Source: Micromussa lordhowensis (lineage: Eukaryota; Cnidaria; Anthozoa; Scleractinia; Lobophylliidae). Taken from it: 64,000 bases of DNA. The translations under genes were made by a program, and so were the position numbers. The stretch's first letter is position 1. Every line of letters begins with the position of its first letter. Of the stretch, positions 29,901 through 44,000 are shown piece after piece. Below the pieces are notes generated by a model, which saw only the letters and a program-made list of their open reading frames with translations, made no database searches and was not told the origin of the DNA. Where the stretch lies: assembly GCA_964020085.1 (NCBI GenBank), contig OZ026601.1, forward strand, positions 4,634,335 to 4,698,334. The letters run 5' to 3'.

Positions 29901-32900
29901 CAATTTGCGCCAGGGTGTTTTTGAAGCCCCTATAGTCGGCCTACTTTTTTGAGCATTTTCCCTTGGTCCCCCCTTGGCAAAATCTCAGAAAATGGCCGAT
30001 TTAGGTGTCTTTGCCAAATTTGTCATAACTCGGCTCTACGGACACTTACGGAGCCGCAGTTTGCATCAAAATGCTCTGCTATGTTTGCACTTCAAGTGCA
30101 TACTAATTAGGAGATGATGCAATTTGCGCCAGGGTGTTTTTGAAGCCCCTATAGTCGGCCTACTTTTTTGAGCATTTTCCCTTGGTCCCCCCTTGGCAAA
30201 ATCTCAGAAAATGGCCGATTTAGGTTTCTTTGCCAAATTTGTCATAACTCGGCTCTACGGACACTTACGGAGCCGCAGTTTGCATCAAAATGCTCTGCTA
30301 TGTTTGCACTTTAAGTGCATACTAATTAGGAGATGATGCAATTTGCGCCAGGGTGTTTTTGAAGCCCCTATAGTCGGCCTACTTTTTTGAGCATTTTCCT
30401 TGGTCCCCCCTTGGCAAAATCTCAGAAAATGGCCAATTTAGGTGTCTTTGCCAAATTTGTCATAACTCGGCTCTACGGACACTTACGGAGCCGCAGTTTG
30501 CATCAAAATGCTCTGCTATGTTTGCACTTCAAGTGCATACTAATTAGGAGATGATGCAATTTGCGCCAGGGTGTTTTTGAAGCCCCTATAGTCGGCCTAC
30601 TTTTTTGAGCATTTTCCCTTGGTCCCCCCTTGGCAAAATCTCAGAAAATGGCCGATTTAGGTGTCTTTGCCAAATTTGTCATAACTCGGCTCTACGGACA
30701 CTTACAGAGCCGCAGTTTGCATCAAAATGCTCTGCTATGTTTGCAATTCAAGTGCATACTAATTAGGAGATGATGCAATTTGCGCCAGGGTGTTTTTGAA
30801 GCCCCTATAGTCGGCCTACTTTTTTGAGCATTTTCCCTTGGTCCCCCCTTGGCAAAATCTCAGAAAATGGCCGATTTAGGTGTCTTTGCCAAATTTGTCA
30901 TAACTCGGCTCTACGGACACTTACGGAGCCGCAGTTTGCATCAAAATGCTCTGCTATGTTTGCACTTCAAGTGCATACTAATTAGGAGATGATGCAATTT
31001 GCGCCAGGGTGTTTTTGAAGCCCCTATAGTCGGCCTACTTTTTTGAGCATTTTCCCTTGGTCCCCCCTTGGCAAAATCTCAGAAAATGGCCGATTTAGGT
31101 GTCTTTGCCAAATTTGTCATAACTCGGCTCTACGGACACTTACGGAGCCGCAGTTTGCATCAAAATGCTCTGCTATGTTTGCACTTCAAGTGCATACTAA
31201 TTAGGAGATGATGCAATTTGCGCCAGGGTGTTTTTGAAGCCCCTATAGTCGGCCTACTTTTTTGAGCATTTTCCCTTGGTCCCCCCTTGGCAAAATCTCA
31301 GAAAATGGCCGATTTAGGTGTCTTTGCCAAATTTGTCATAACTCGGCTCTACGGACACTTACGGAGCCGCAGTTTGCATCAAAATGCTCTGCTATGTTTG
31401 CACTTCAAGTGCATACTAATTAGGAGATGATGCAATTTGCGCCAGGGTGTTTCTGAAGCCCCTATAGTCGGCCTACTTTTTTGAGCATTTTCCCTTGGTC
31501 CCCCCTTGGCTAAATCTCAGAAAATGGCCGATTTAGGTTTCTTTGCCAAATTTGTCATAACTCGGCTCTACGGACACTTACGGAGCCGCAGTTTGCATCA
31601 AAATGCTCTGCTATGTTTGCACTTCAAGTGCATACTAATTAGGAGATGATGCAATTTGCGCCAGGGTGTTTTTGAAGCCCCTATAGTCGGCCTACTTTTT
31701 TGAGCATTTTCCCTTGGTCCCCCCTTGGCAAAATCTCAGAAAATGGCCGATTTAGGTGTCTTTGCCAAATTTGTCATAACTCGGCTCTACGGACACTTAC
31801 GGAGCCGCAGTTTGCATCAAAATGCTCTGCTATGTTTGCACTTTAAGTGCATACTAATTAGGAGATGATGCAATTTGCGCCAGGGTGTTTTTGAAGCCCC
31901 TATAGTCGGCCTACTTTTTTGAGCATTTTCCCTTGGTCCCCCCTTGGTCCCCCCTTGGCAAAATCTCAGAAAATGGCCGATTTAGGTGTCTTTGCCAAAT
32001 TTGTCATAACTCGGCTCTACGGACACTTACGGAGCCGCAGTTTGCATCAAAATGCTCTGCTATGTTTGCACTTCAAGTGCATACTAATTAGGAGATGATG
32101 CAATTTGCGCCAGGGTGTTTTTGAAGCCCCTATAGTCGGCCTACTTTTTTGAGCATTTTCCCTTGGTCCCCCCTTGGCAAAATCTCAGAAAATGGCCGAT
32201 TTAGGTTTCTTTGCCAAATTTGTCATAACTCGGCTCTACGGACACTTACGGAGCCGCAGTTTGCATCAAAATGCTCTGCTATGTTTGCACTTCAAGTGCA
32301 TACTAATTAGGAGATGATGCAATTTGCGCCAGGGTGTTTTTGAAGCCCCTATAGTCGGCCTACTTTTTTGAGCATTTTCCCTTGGTCCCCCCTTGGCAAA
32401 ATCTCAGAAAATGGCCGATTTAGGTGTCTTTGCCAAATTTGTCATAACTCGGCTCTACGGACACTTACGGAGCCGCAGTTTGCATCAAAATGCTCTGCTA
32501 TGTTTGCACTTTAAGTGCATACTAATTAGGAGATGATGCAATTTGCGCCAGGGTGTTTTTGAAGCCCCTATAGTCGGCCTACTTTTTTGAGCATTTTCCC
32601 TTGGTCCCCCCTTGGCAAAATCTCAGAAAATGGCCGATTTAGGTGTCTTTGCCAAATTTGTCATAACTCGGCTCTACGGACACTTACGGAGCCGCAGTTT
32701 GCATCAAAATGCTCTGCTATGTTTGCACTTCAAGTGCATACTAATTAGGAGATGATGCAATTTGCGCCAGGGTGTTTTTGAAGCCCCTATAGTCGGCCTA
32801 CTTTTTTGAGCATTTTCCCTTGGTCCCCCCTTGGCAAAATCTCAGAAAATGGCCGATTTAGGTGTCTTTGCCAAATTTGTCATAACTCGGCTCTACGGAC

Positions 32901-33418
32901 ACTTACGGAGCCGCAGTTTGCATCAAAATGCTCTGCTATGTTTGCACTTCAAGTGCATACTAATTAGAAGATGATGCAATTTGCGCCAGGGTGTTTTTGA
33001 AGCCCCTATAGTCGGCCTACTTTTTTGAGCATTTTCCCTTGGTCCCCCCTTGGCAAAATCTCAGAAAATGGCCGATTTAGGTGTCTTTGCCAAATTTGTC
33101 ATAACTCGGCTATACGGACACTTACGGAGCCGCAGTTTGCATCAAAATGCTCTGCAATGTTTGCACTTCAAGTGCATACTAATTAGGAGATGATGCAATT
33201 TACGCCAGGGTGCTTTTGAAGCCCCTATAGTCGGCCTACTTTTTTGAGCATTTTCCCTTGGTCCCCCCTTGGCAAAATCTCAGAAAATGGCCGATTTAGG
33301 TGTCTTTGCCAAATTTGTCATAACTCGGCTCTACGGACACTTACGGAGCCGCAGTTTGCATCAAAATGCTCTGCAATGTTTGTACTTCAAGTGCATACTA
33401 ATTAGGAGATGATGCAAT

Positions 33419-36400
33419 TTGCGCCAGGGTGCTTTTGAAGCCCCAATAGTCGGCCTACTTTTTGGAGCATTTTCCCTTGGTCCCCCCTTGGCAAAATCTC
33501 AGAAAATGGCCGATTTAGGTGTCTTTGCCAAATTTGTCATAACTCGGCTCTACGGACACTTACGGAGCCGCAGTTTGCATCAAAATGCTCTGCTATGTTT
33601 GCACTTCAAGTGCATACTAATTAGGAGATGATGCAATTTGCGCCAGGGTGTTTTTGAAGCCCCTATATTCGGCCTACTTTTTTGAGCATTTTCCCTTGGT
33701 CCCCCCTTGGCAAAATCTCAGAAAATGGCCGATTTAGGTGTCTTTGCCAAATTTGTCATAACTCGGCTCTACGGACACTTACGGAGCCGCAGTTTGCATC
33801 AAAATGCTCTGCTATGTTTGCACTTCAAGTGCATACTAATTAGGAGATGATGCAATTTGCGCCAGGGTGTTTTTGAAGCCCCTATAGTCGGCCTACTTTT
33901 TTGAGCATTTTCCCTTGGTCCCCCCTTGGCAAAATCTCAGAAAATGGCCGATTTAGGTGTCTTTGCCAAATTTGTCATAACTCGGCTCTACGGACACTTA
34001 CGGAGCCGCAGTTTGCATCAAAATGCTCTGCTATGTTTGCACTTCAAGTGCATACTAATTAGGAGATGATGCAATTTGCGTCAGGGTGCTTTTGAAGCCC
34101 CTATAGTCGGCCTACTTTTTTGAGCATTTTCCCTTGGTCCCCCCTTGGCAAAATCTCAGAAAATGGCCGATTTAGGTGTCTTTGCCAAATTTGTCATAAC
34201 TCGGCGCTACGGACACTTACGGAGCCGCAGTTTGCATCAAAATGCTCTGCTATGTTTGTACTTCAAGTGCATACTAATTAGGAGATGATGCAATTTGCGC
34301 CAGGGTGCTTTTGAAGCCCCTATAGTCGGCCTACTTTTTGGAGCATTTTCCCTTGGTCCCCCCTTGGCAAAATCTCAGAAAATGGCCGATTTAGGTGTCT
34401 TTGCCAAATTTGTCATAACTCGGCTCTACGGACACTTACGGAGCCGCAGTTTGCATCAAAATGCTCTGCTATGTTTGCACTTCAAGTGCATACTAATTAG
34501 GAGATGATGCAATTTGCGCCAGGGTGTTTTTGAAGCCCCTATAGTCGGCCTACTTTTTTGAGCATTTTCCCTTGGTCCCCCCTTGGCAAAATCTCAGAAA
34601 ATGGCCGATTTAGGTGTCTTTGCCAAATTTGTCATAACTCGGCTCTACGGACACTTACGGAGCCGCAGTTTGCATCAAAATGCTCTGCTATGTTTGCACT
34701 TCAAGTGCATACTAATTAGGAGATGATGCAATTTGCGCCAAGGTGTTTTTGAAGCCCCTATAGTCGGCCTACTTTTTTGAGCATTTTCCCTTGGTCCCCC
34801 CTTGGCAAAATCTCAGAAAATGGCCGATTTAGGTGTCTTTGCCAAATTTGTCATAACTCGGCTCTACGGACACTTACGGAGCCGCAGTTTGCATCAAAAT
34901 GCTCTGCTATGTTTGCACTTCAAGTGCATACTAATTAGGAGATGATGCAATTTGCGCCAGGGTGTTTTTGAAGCCCCTATAGTCGGCCTACTTTTTTGAG
35001 CATTTTCCCTTGGTCCCCCCTTGGCAAAATCTCAGAAAATGGCGGATTTAGGTGTCTTTGCCAAATTTGTCATAACTCGGCGCTATGGACACTTACGGAG
35101 CCGCAGTTTGCATCAAAATGCTCTGCTATGTTTGCACTTCAAGTGCATACTAATTAGGAGATGATGCAATTTGCGCCAGGGTGTTTTTGAAGCCCCTATA
35201 GTCGGCCTACTTTTTTGTGCATTTTCCCTTGGTCCCCCCTTGGCAAAATCTCAGAAAATGGCCGATTTAGGTGTCTTTGCCAAATTTGTCATAACTCGGC
35301 GCTACGGACACTTACGGAGCCGCAGTTTGCATCAAAATGCTCTGCTATGTTTGCACTTCAAGTGCATACTAATTAGGAGATGATGCAATTTGCGCCAGGG
35401 TGCTTTTGAAGCCCCTATAGTCGGCCTACTTTTTTGAGCATTTTCCCTTGGTCCCCCCTTGGCAAAATCTCAGAAAATGGCCGATTTAGGTGTCTTTGCC
35501 AAATTTGTCATAACTCGGCTCTACGGACACTTACGGAGCCGCAGTTTGCATCAAAATGCTCTGCTATGTTTGCACTTCAAGTGCATACTAATTAGGAGAT
35601 GATGCAATTTGCGCCAGGGTGTTTTTGAAGCCCCTATAGTCGGGCTACTTTTTTGAGCATTTTCCCTTGGTCCCCCCTTGGCAAAATCTCAGAAAATGGC
35701 CGATTTAGGTGTCTTTGCCAAATTTGTCATAACTCGGCTCTACGGACACTTACGGAGCCGCAGTTTGCATCAAAATGCTCTGCTATGTTTGCACTTCAAG
35801 TGCATACTAATTAGGAGATGATGCAATTTGCGCCAGGGTGCTTTTGAAGCCCCAATAGTCGGCCTACTTTTTGGAGCATTTTCCCTTGGTCCCCCCTTGG
35901 CAAAATCTCAGAAAATGGCCGATTTAGGTGTCTTTGCCAAATTTGTCATAACTCGGCTCTACGGACACTTACGGAGCCGCAGTTTGCATCAAAATGCTCT
36001 GCTATGTTTGCACTTCAAGTGCATACTAATTAGGAGATGATGCAATTTGCGCCAGGGTGTTTTTGAAGCCCCTATATTCGGCCTACTTTTTTGAGCATTT
36101 TCCCTTGGTCCCCCCTTGGCAAAATCTCAGAAAATGGCCGATTTAGGTGTCTTTGCCAAATTTGTCATAACTCGGCTCTACGGACACTTACGGAGCCGCA
36201 GTTTGCATCAAAATGCTCTGCTATGTTTGCACTTCAAGTGCATACTAATTAGGAGATGATGCAATTTGCGCCAGGGTGTTTTTGAAGCCCCTATAGTCGG
36301 CCTACTTTTTTGAGCATTTTCCCTTGGTCCCCCCTTGGCAAAATCTCAGAAAATGGCCGATTTAGGTGTCTTTGCCAAATTTGTCATAACTCGGCTCTAC

Positions 36401-37470
36401 GGACACTTACGGAGCCGCAGTTTGCATCAAAATGCTCTGCTATGTTTGCACTTCAAGTGCATACTAATTAGGAGATGATGCAATTTGCGTCAGGGTGCTT
36501 TTGAAGCCCCTATAGTCGGCCTACTTTTTTGAGCATTTTCCCTTGGTCCCCCCTTGGCAAAATCTCAGAAAATGGCCGATTTAGGTGTCTTTGCCAAATT
36601 TGTCATAACTCGGCGCTACGGACACTTACGGAGCCGCAGTTTGCATCAAAATGCTCTGCTATGTTTGTACTTCAAGTGCATACTAATTAGGAGATGATGC
36701 AATTTGCGCCAGGGTGTTTTTGAAGCCCCTATAGTCGGCCTACTTTTTTGAGCATTTTCCCTTGGTCCCCCCTTGGCAAAATCTCAGAAAATGGCCGATT
36801 TAGGTGTCTTTGCCAAATTTGTCATAACTCGGCTCTACGGACACTTACGGAGCCGCAGTTTGCATCAAAATGCTCTGCTATGTTTGCACTTCAAGTGCAT
36901 ACTAATTAGGAGATGATGCAATTTGCGCCAGGGTGTTTTTGAAGCCCCTATAGTCGGCCTACTTTTTTGAGCATTTTCCCTTGGTCCCCCCTTGGCAAAA
37001 TCTCAGAAAATGGCCGATTTAGGTGTCTTTGCCAAATTTGTCATAACTCGGCGCTATGGACACTTACGGAGCCGCAGTTTGCATCAAAATGCTCTGCTAT
37101 GTTTGCACTTCAAGTGCATACTAATTAGGAGATGATGCAATTTGCGCCAGGGTGTTTTTGAAGCCCCTATAGTCGGCCTACTTTTTTGTGCATTTTCCCT
37201 TGGTCCCCCCTTGGCAAAATCTCAGAAAATGGCCGATTTAGGTGTCTTTGCCAAATTTGTCATAACTCGGCGCTACGGACACTTACGGAGCCGCAGTTTG
37301 CATCAAAATGCTCTGCTATGTTTGCACTTCAAGTGCATACTAATTAGGAGATGATGCAATTTGCGCCAGGGTGCTTTTGAAGCCCCTATAGTCGGCCTAC
37401 TTTTTTGAGCATTTTCCCTTGGTCCCCCCTTGGCAAAATCTCAGAAAATGGCCGATTTAGGTGTCTTTGC
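33419..37470 (+). repeat. Multi-kilobase tandem duplication with a two-monomer deletion
   Basis: Private markers pair at 2409 bp (11 monomers): CCCTATATTCGG 33661/36070, GCGTCAGGGTGC 34079/36488 and CGGCGCTACGG 34202/36611. Further right the offset drops to 1971 bp (9 monomers): CGGCGCTATGG 35078/37049. The second copy has therefore lost two monomers. Confidence 0.85.
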
Positions 37471-39330
37471 CAAATTTGTCATAACTCGGCTCTACGGACA
37501 CTTACGGAGCCGCAGTTTGCATCAAAATGCTCTGCTATGTTTGCACTTCAAGTGCATACTAATTAGGAGATGATGCAATTTGCGCCAGGGTGTTTTTGAA
37601 GCCCCTATAGTCGGCCTACTTTTTTGAGCATTTTCCCTTGGTCCCCCCTTGGCAAAATCTCAGAAAATGGCCGATTTAGGTGTCTTTGCCAAATTTGTCA
37701 TAACTCGGCTCTACGGACACTTACGGAGCCGCAGTTTGCATCAAAATGCTCTGCTATGTTTGCACTTCAAGTGCATACTAATTAGGAGATGATGCAATTT
37801 GCGCCAGGGTGTTTTTGAAGCCCCTATATTCGGCCTACTTTTTTGAGCATTTTCCCTTGGTCCCCGCTTGGCAAAATCTCAGAAAATGGCCGATTTAGGT
37901 GTCTTTGCCAAATTTGTCATAACTCGGCTCTACGGACACTTACGGGGCCGCAGTTTGCATCAAAATGCTCTGCTATGTTTGCACTTCAAGTACATACTAA
38001 TTAGGAGATGATGCAATTTGCGCCAGGGTGTTTTTGAAGCCCCTATAGTCGGCCTACTTTTTTGAGCATTTTCCCTTGGTCCCCCCTTGGCAAAATCTCA
38101 GAAAATGGCCGATTTAGGTGTCTTTGCCAAATTTGTCATAACTCGGCTCTACGGACACTTACGGAGCCGCAGTTTGCATCAAAATGCTCTGCTATGTTTG
38201 CACTTCAAGTGCATACTAATTAGGAGATGATGCAATTTGCGCCAGGGTGTTTTTGAAGCCCCTATAGTCGGCCTACTTTTTTGAGCATTTTCCCTTGGTC
38301 CCCCCTTGGCAAAATCTCAGAAAATGGCCGATTTAGGTGTCTTTGCCAAATTTGTCATAACTCGGCGCTACGGACACTTACGGAGCCGCAGTTTGCATCA
38401 AAATGCTCTGCTATGTTTGCACTTCAAGTGCATACTAATTAGGAGATGATGCAATTTGCGCCAGGGTGTTTTTGAAGCCCCTATAGTCGGCCTACTTTTT
38501 TGAGCATTTTCCCTTGGTCCCCCCATGGCAAAATCTCAGAAAATGGCCGATTTAGGTGTCTTTGCCAAATTTGTCATAACTCGGCTCTACGGACACTTAC
38601 GGAGCCGCAGTTTGCATCAAAATGCTCTGCTATGTTTGCACTTCAAGTGCATACTAATTAGGAGATGATGCAATTAGCGCCAGGGTGTTTTTGAAGCCCC
38701 TATAGTCGGCCTACTTTTTTCAGCATTTTCCCTTGGTCCCCCCTTGGCAAAATCTCAGAAAATGCCCGATTTAGGTGTCTTTGCCAAATTTGTCATAACT
38801 CGGCTCTACGGACACTTACGGAGCCGCAGTTTGCATCAAAATGCTCTGCAATGTTTGTACTTCAAGTGCATACTAATTAGGAGATGATGCAATTTGCGAC
38901 AGGGTGCTTTTGAAGCCCCTATAGTCTGCCTACTTTTTAGAGCATTTTCCCTTGGTCCCCCCTTGGCAAAATCTCAGAAAATGGCCGATTTAGGTGTCTT
39001 TGCCAAATTTGTCATAACTCGGCTCTACGGACACTTACGGAGCCGCAGTTTGTATCAAAATGCTCTGCTATGTTTGCACTTCAAGTGCATACTAATTAGG
39101 AGATGATGCAATTTGCGCCAGGGTGTTTTTGAAGCCCCTATAGTCGGCCTACTTTTTTGAGCATTTTCCCTTGGTCCCCCCTTGGCAAAATCTCAGAAAA
39201 TGGCCGATTTAGGTGTCTTTGCCAAATTTGTCATAACTCGGCTCTACGGACACTTACGGAGCCGCAGTTTGCATCAAAATGCTCTGCTATGTTTGCACTT
39301 CAAGTGCATACTAATTAGGAGATGATGCAA

Positions 39331-41080
39331 TTTGCGCTAGGGTGTTTTTGAAGCCCCTATAGTCGGCCTACTTTTTTGAGCATTTTCCTTGGTCCCCCCT
39401 TGACAAAATCTCAGAAAATGGCCGATTTAGGTGTCTTTGCCAAATTTGTCATAACTCGGCTCTACGGACACTTACGGAGCCGCAGTTTGCATCAAAATGC
39501 TCTGCTATGTTTGCACTTCAAGTGCATACTGATTAAAAGATGATGCAATTTGCGCCAGGGTGTTTTTGAAGCCCCTATAGTCGGCCTACTTTTTTGAGCA
39601 TTTTCCCTTGGTCCCCCCTTGGCAAAATCTCAGAAAATGGCCGATTTAGGTGTCTTTGCCAAATTTGTCATAACTCGGCTCTACGGACACTTACGGAGCC
39701 GCAGTTTGCATCAAAATGCTCTGCAATGTTTGTACTTCAAGTGCATACTAATTAGGAGATGATGCAATTTGCGCCAGGGTGCTTTTGAAGCCCCTATAGT
39801 CGGCCTACTTTTTTGAGCATTTTCCCTTGGTCCCCCCTTGGCAAAATCTCAGAAAATGGCCGATTTAGGTGTCTTTGCCAAATTTGTCATAACTCGGCTC
39901 TACGGACACTTACGGAGCCGCAGTTTGCATCAAAATGCTCTGCTATGTTTGCACTTGAAGTGCATACTAATTAGAAGATGATGCAATTTGCGCCAGGGTG
40001 TTTTTGAAGCCCCTATAGTCGGCCTACTTTTTTGAGCATTTTCCCTTGGTCCCCCCTTGGCAAAATCTCAGAAAATGGCCGATTTAGGTGTCTTTGCCAA
40101 ATTTGTCATAACTCGGCTCTACGGACACTTACGGAGCCGCAGTTTGTATCAAAATGCTCTGCTATGTTTGCACTTCAAGTGCATACTAATTAGGAGATGA
40201 TGCAATTTGCGCCAGGGTGTTTTTGAAGCCCCTATAGTCGGCCTACTTTTTTGAGCATTTTCCCTTGGTCCCCCCTTGGCAAAATCTCAGAAAATGGCCG
40301 ATTTAGGTGTCTTTGCCAAATTTGTCATAACTCGGCTCTACGGACACTTACGGAGCCGCAGTTTGCATCAAAATGCTCTGCTATGTTTGCACTTCAAGTG
40401 CATACTAATTAGGAGATGATGCAATTTGCGCTAGGGTGTTTTTGAAGCCCCTATAGTCGGCCTACTTTTTTGAGCATTTTCCTTGGTCCCCCCTTGACAA
40501 AATCTCAGAAAATGGCCGATTTAGGTGTCTTTGCCAAATTTGTCATAACTCGGCTCTACGGACACTTACGGAGCCGCAGTTTGCATCAAAATGCTCTGCT
40601 ATGTTTGCACTTCAAGTGCATACTGATTAAAAGATGATGCAATTTGCGCCAGGGTGTTTTTGAAGCCCCTATAGTCGGCCTACTTTTTTGAGCATTTTCC
40701 CTTGGTCCCCCCTTGGCAAAATCTCAGAAAATGGCCGATTTAGGTGTCTTTGCCAAATTTGTCATAACTCGGCTCTACGGACACTTACGGAGCCGCAGTT
40801 TGCATCAAAATGCTCTGCAATGTTTGTACTTCAAGTGCATACTAATTAGGAGATGATGCAATTTGCGCCAGGGTGCTTTTGAAGCCCCTATAGTCGGCCT
40901 ACTTTTTTGAGCATTTTCCCTTGGTCCCCCCTTGGCAAAATCTCAGAAAATGGCCGATTTAGGTGTCTTTGCCAAATTTGTCATAACTCGGCTCTACGGA
41001 CACTTACGGAGCCGCAGTTTGCATCAAAATGCTCTGCTATGTTTGCACTTGAAGTGCATACTAATTAGAAGATGATGCAA
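39331..41080 (+). repeat. Five-monomer higher-order repeat
   Basis: The linked markers GCGCTAGGG, CCCTTGACAAAATC and ACTGATTAAAAG occur in the same order twice, 1094 bp apart (gattaaaa at 39531 and 40625). Confidence 0.8.
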
Positions 41081-44000
41081 TTTGCGCCAGGGTGTTTTTG
41101 AAGCCCCTATAGTCGGCCTACTTTTTTGAGCATTTTCCCTTGGTCCCCCCTTGGCAAAATCTCAGAAAATGGCCGATTTAGGTGTCTTTGCCAAATTTGT
41201 TATAACTCGGCTCTACGGACACTTACGGAGCCGCAGTTTGCATCAAAATGCTCTGCTATGTTTGCACTTCAAGTGCATACTAATTAGGAGATGATGCAAT
41301 TTGCGCCATGGTGTTTTTGAAGCCCCTATAGTCGGCCTACTTTTTTGAGCATTTTCCCTTGGTCCCCCCTTGGCAAAATCTCAGAAAATGGCCGATTCAG
41401 GTGTCTTTGCCAAATTTGTCATAACTCGGCTCTACGGACACTTACGGAGCCGCAGTTTGCATCAAAATGCTCTGCTATGTTTGCACTTTAAGTGCATACT
41501 AATTAGGAGATGATGCAATTTGCGCCAGGGTGTTTTTGAAGCCCCTATAGTCGGCCTACTTTTTTGAGCATTTTCCCTTGGTCCCCCCTTGGCAAAATCT
41601 CAGAAAATGGCCGATTTAGGTGTCTTTGCCAAATTTGTCATAACTCGGCTCTACGGACACTTACGGAGCCGCAGTTTGCATCAAAATGCTCTGCTATGTT
41701 TGTGCTTTAAGTGCATACTAATTAGGGGATGATGCAATTTGCGCCAGGGTGTTTTTGAAGCCCCTATAGTCGGCCTACTTTTTTGAGCATTTTCCCTTGG
41801 TCCGTCTTTCTTGGCAAAACCTCAGAAAATGGCCGATTTAGGTGTCTTTGCCAAATTTGTCATAACTCGGCTCTACGGACACTTACGGAGCCGCAGTTTG
41901 CATTAAAATGCTCTGCTATGTTTGCACTTTAAGTGCATACTAATTAGGAGATGATGCAATTTGCGCCAGGGTGTTTTTGAAGCCCCTATAGTCGGCCTAC
42001 TTTTTTGAGCATTTTCCCTTCGTCCCCTCTTGGCAAAATCTCAGAAAATGGCCGATTTAGGTGTCTTTGCCAAATTTGTCATAACTCGGCTCTACGGACA
42101 CTTACGGAGCCGCAGCTTGCATCAAAATGCTCTGCTATGTTTGCACTTCAAGTGCATACTAATTAGGAGATGATGCAATTTGCGCCAGGGTGTTTTTGAA
42201 GCCCCTATAGTCGGCCTACTTTTTTGAGCATTTTCCCTTGGTCCCCCCTTGGCAAAATCTCAGAAAATGGCCGATTTAGGTGTCTTTGCCAAATTTGTCA
42301 TAACTCGGCTCTACGGACACTTACGGAGCCGCAGTTTGCATCAAAATGCTCTGCTATGTTTGCACTTCAAGTGCATACTAATTAGGAGATGATGCAATTT
42401 GCGCCAGGGTGTTTTTGAAGCCCCTATAGTCGGCCTACTTTTTTGAGCATTTTCCCTTGGTCCGTCCCCACTTGGCAAAATCTCAGAAAATGGCCGATTT
42501 AGGTGTCTTTGCCAAATTTGTCATAACTCGGCTCTACGGACACTTACGGAGCCGCAGTTTGCATCAAAATGCTCTGCTATGTTTGCACTTCAAGTGCATA
42601 CTAATTAGGAGATGATGCAATTTGCGCCAGGGTGTTTTTGAAGCCCCTATAGTCGGCCTACTTTTTTGAGCATTTTCCCTTGGTCCCCCCTTGGCAAAAT
42701 CTCAGAAAATGGCCGATTTAGGTGTCTTTGCCTAATTTGTCATAACTCGGCTCTACGGACACTTACGGAGCCGCAGCTTGCATCAAAATGCTCTGCTATG
42801 TTTGCACTTTAAGTGCATACTAATTAGGAGATGATGCAATTTGCGCCAGGGTGTTTTTGAAGCCCCTATAGTCGGCCTACTTTTTTGAGCATTTTCCCTT
42901 GGTCCGTCCCCCCTTGGCAAAATCTCAGAAAATGGCCGATTTAGGTGTCGTTGCCAAATTTGTCATAACTCGGCTCTACGGACACTTACGGAGCCGCAGT
43001 GTGCATCAAAATGATCTGCTATGTTTGCACTTCAAGTGCATACTAATTAGGAGATGATGCAATTTGCGCCAGGGTGTTTTTGAAGCCCCTATAGTCGGCC
43101 TACTTTTTTGAGCATTTTCCCTTGGTCCCCCCTTGGCAAAATCTCAGAAAATGGCCGATTTAGGTGTCTTTGCCAAATTTGTCATAACTCGGCTCTACGG
43201 ACACTTACGGAGCCGCAGTTTGCATCAAAATGCTCTGCTATGTTTGCACTTTAAGTGCATACTAATTAGAAGATGATGCAATTTGCGCCAGGGTGTTTTT
43301 GAAGCCCCTATAGTTGGCCTACTTTTTTGAGCATTTTCCCTTGGTCCCCCTTGGCAAAATCTCAGAAAATGGCCGATTTAGGTGTCTTTGCCAAATTTGT
43401 CATAACTCGGCTCTACGGCCACTTACGGAGCCGCAGTTTGCATCAAAATGCTCTGCTATGTTTGCACTTCAAGTGCATACTAATTAGGAGATGATGCAAT
43501 TTGCGCCAGGGTGTTTTTGAAGCCCCTATAGTCGGCCTACTTTTTTGAGCATTTTCCCTTGGTCCCCCCTTGGCAAAATCTCAGAAAATGGCCGATTTAG
43601 GTGTCTTTGCCAAATTTGTCATAACTCGGCTCTACGGACACTTACGGAGCCGCAGTTTGCATCAAAATGCTCTGCTATGTTTGCACTTTAAGTGCATACT
43701 AATTAGGAGATGATGCAATTTGCGCCAGGGCGTTTTTGAAGCCCCTATAGTCGACCTACTTTTTTGAGCATTTTCCCTTGGTCCCCCCTTGGCAAAATCT
43801 CAGAAAATGGCCGATTTAGGTGTCTTTGCAAAATTTGTCATAACTCGGCTCTACGGACACTTACGGAGCCGCAGTTTGCATCAAAATGCTCTGCTATGTT
43901 TGCACTTCAAGTGCATACTAATTAGGAGATGATGCAATTTGCGCCAGGGTGTTTTTGAAGCCCCTATAGTCGGCCTACTTTTTTGAGCATTTTCCCTTGG

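Noticed and set aside
29467..39106. 70-codon frames reading MRQG..EAPIVGLLF in several satellite monomers
   Set aside because: They begin at TTG, not ATG, exist only where a TGA in the unit is mutated, and repeat with the monomer. They have no sign of coding selection.
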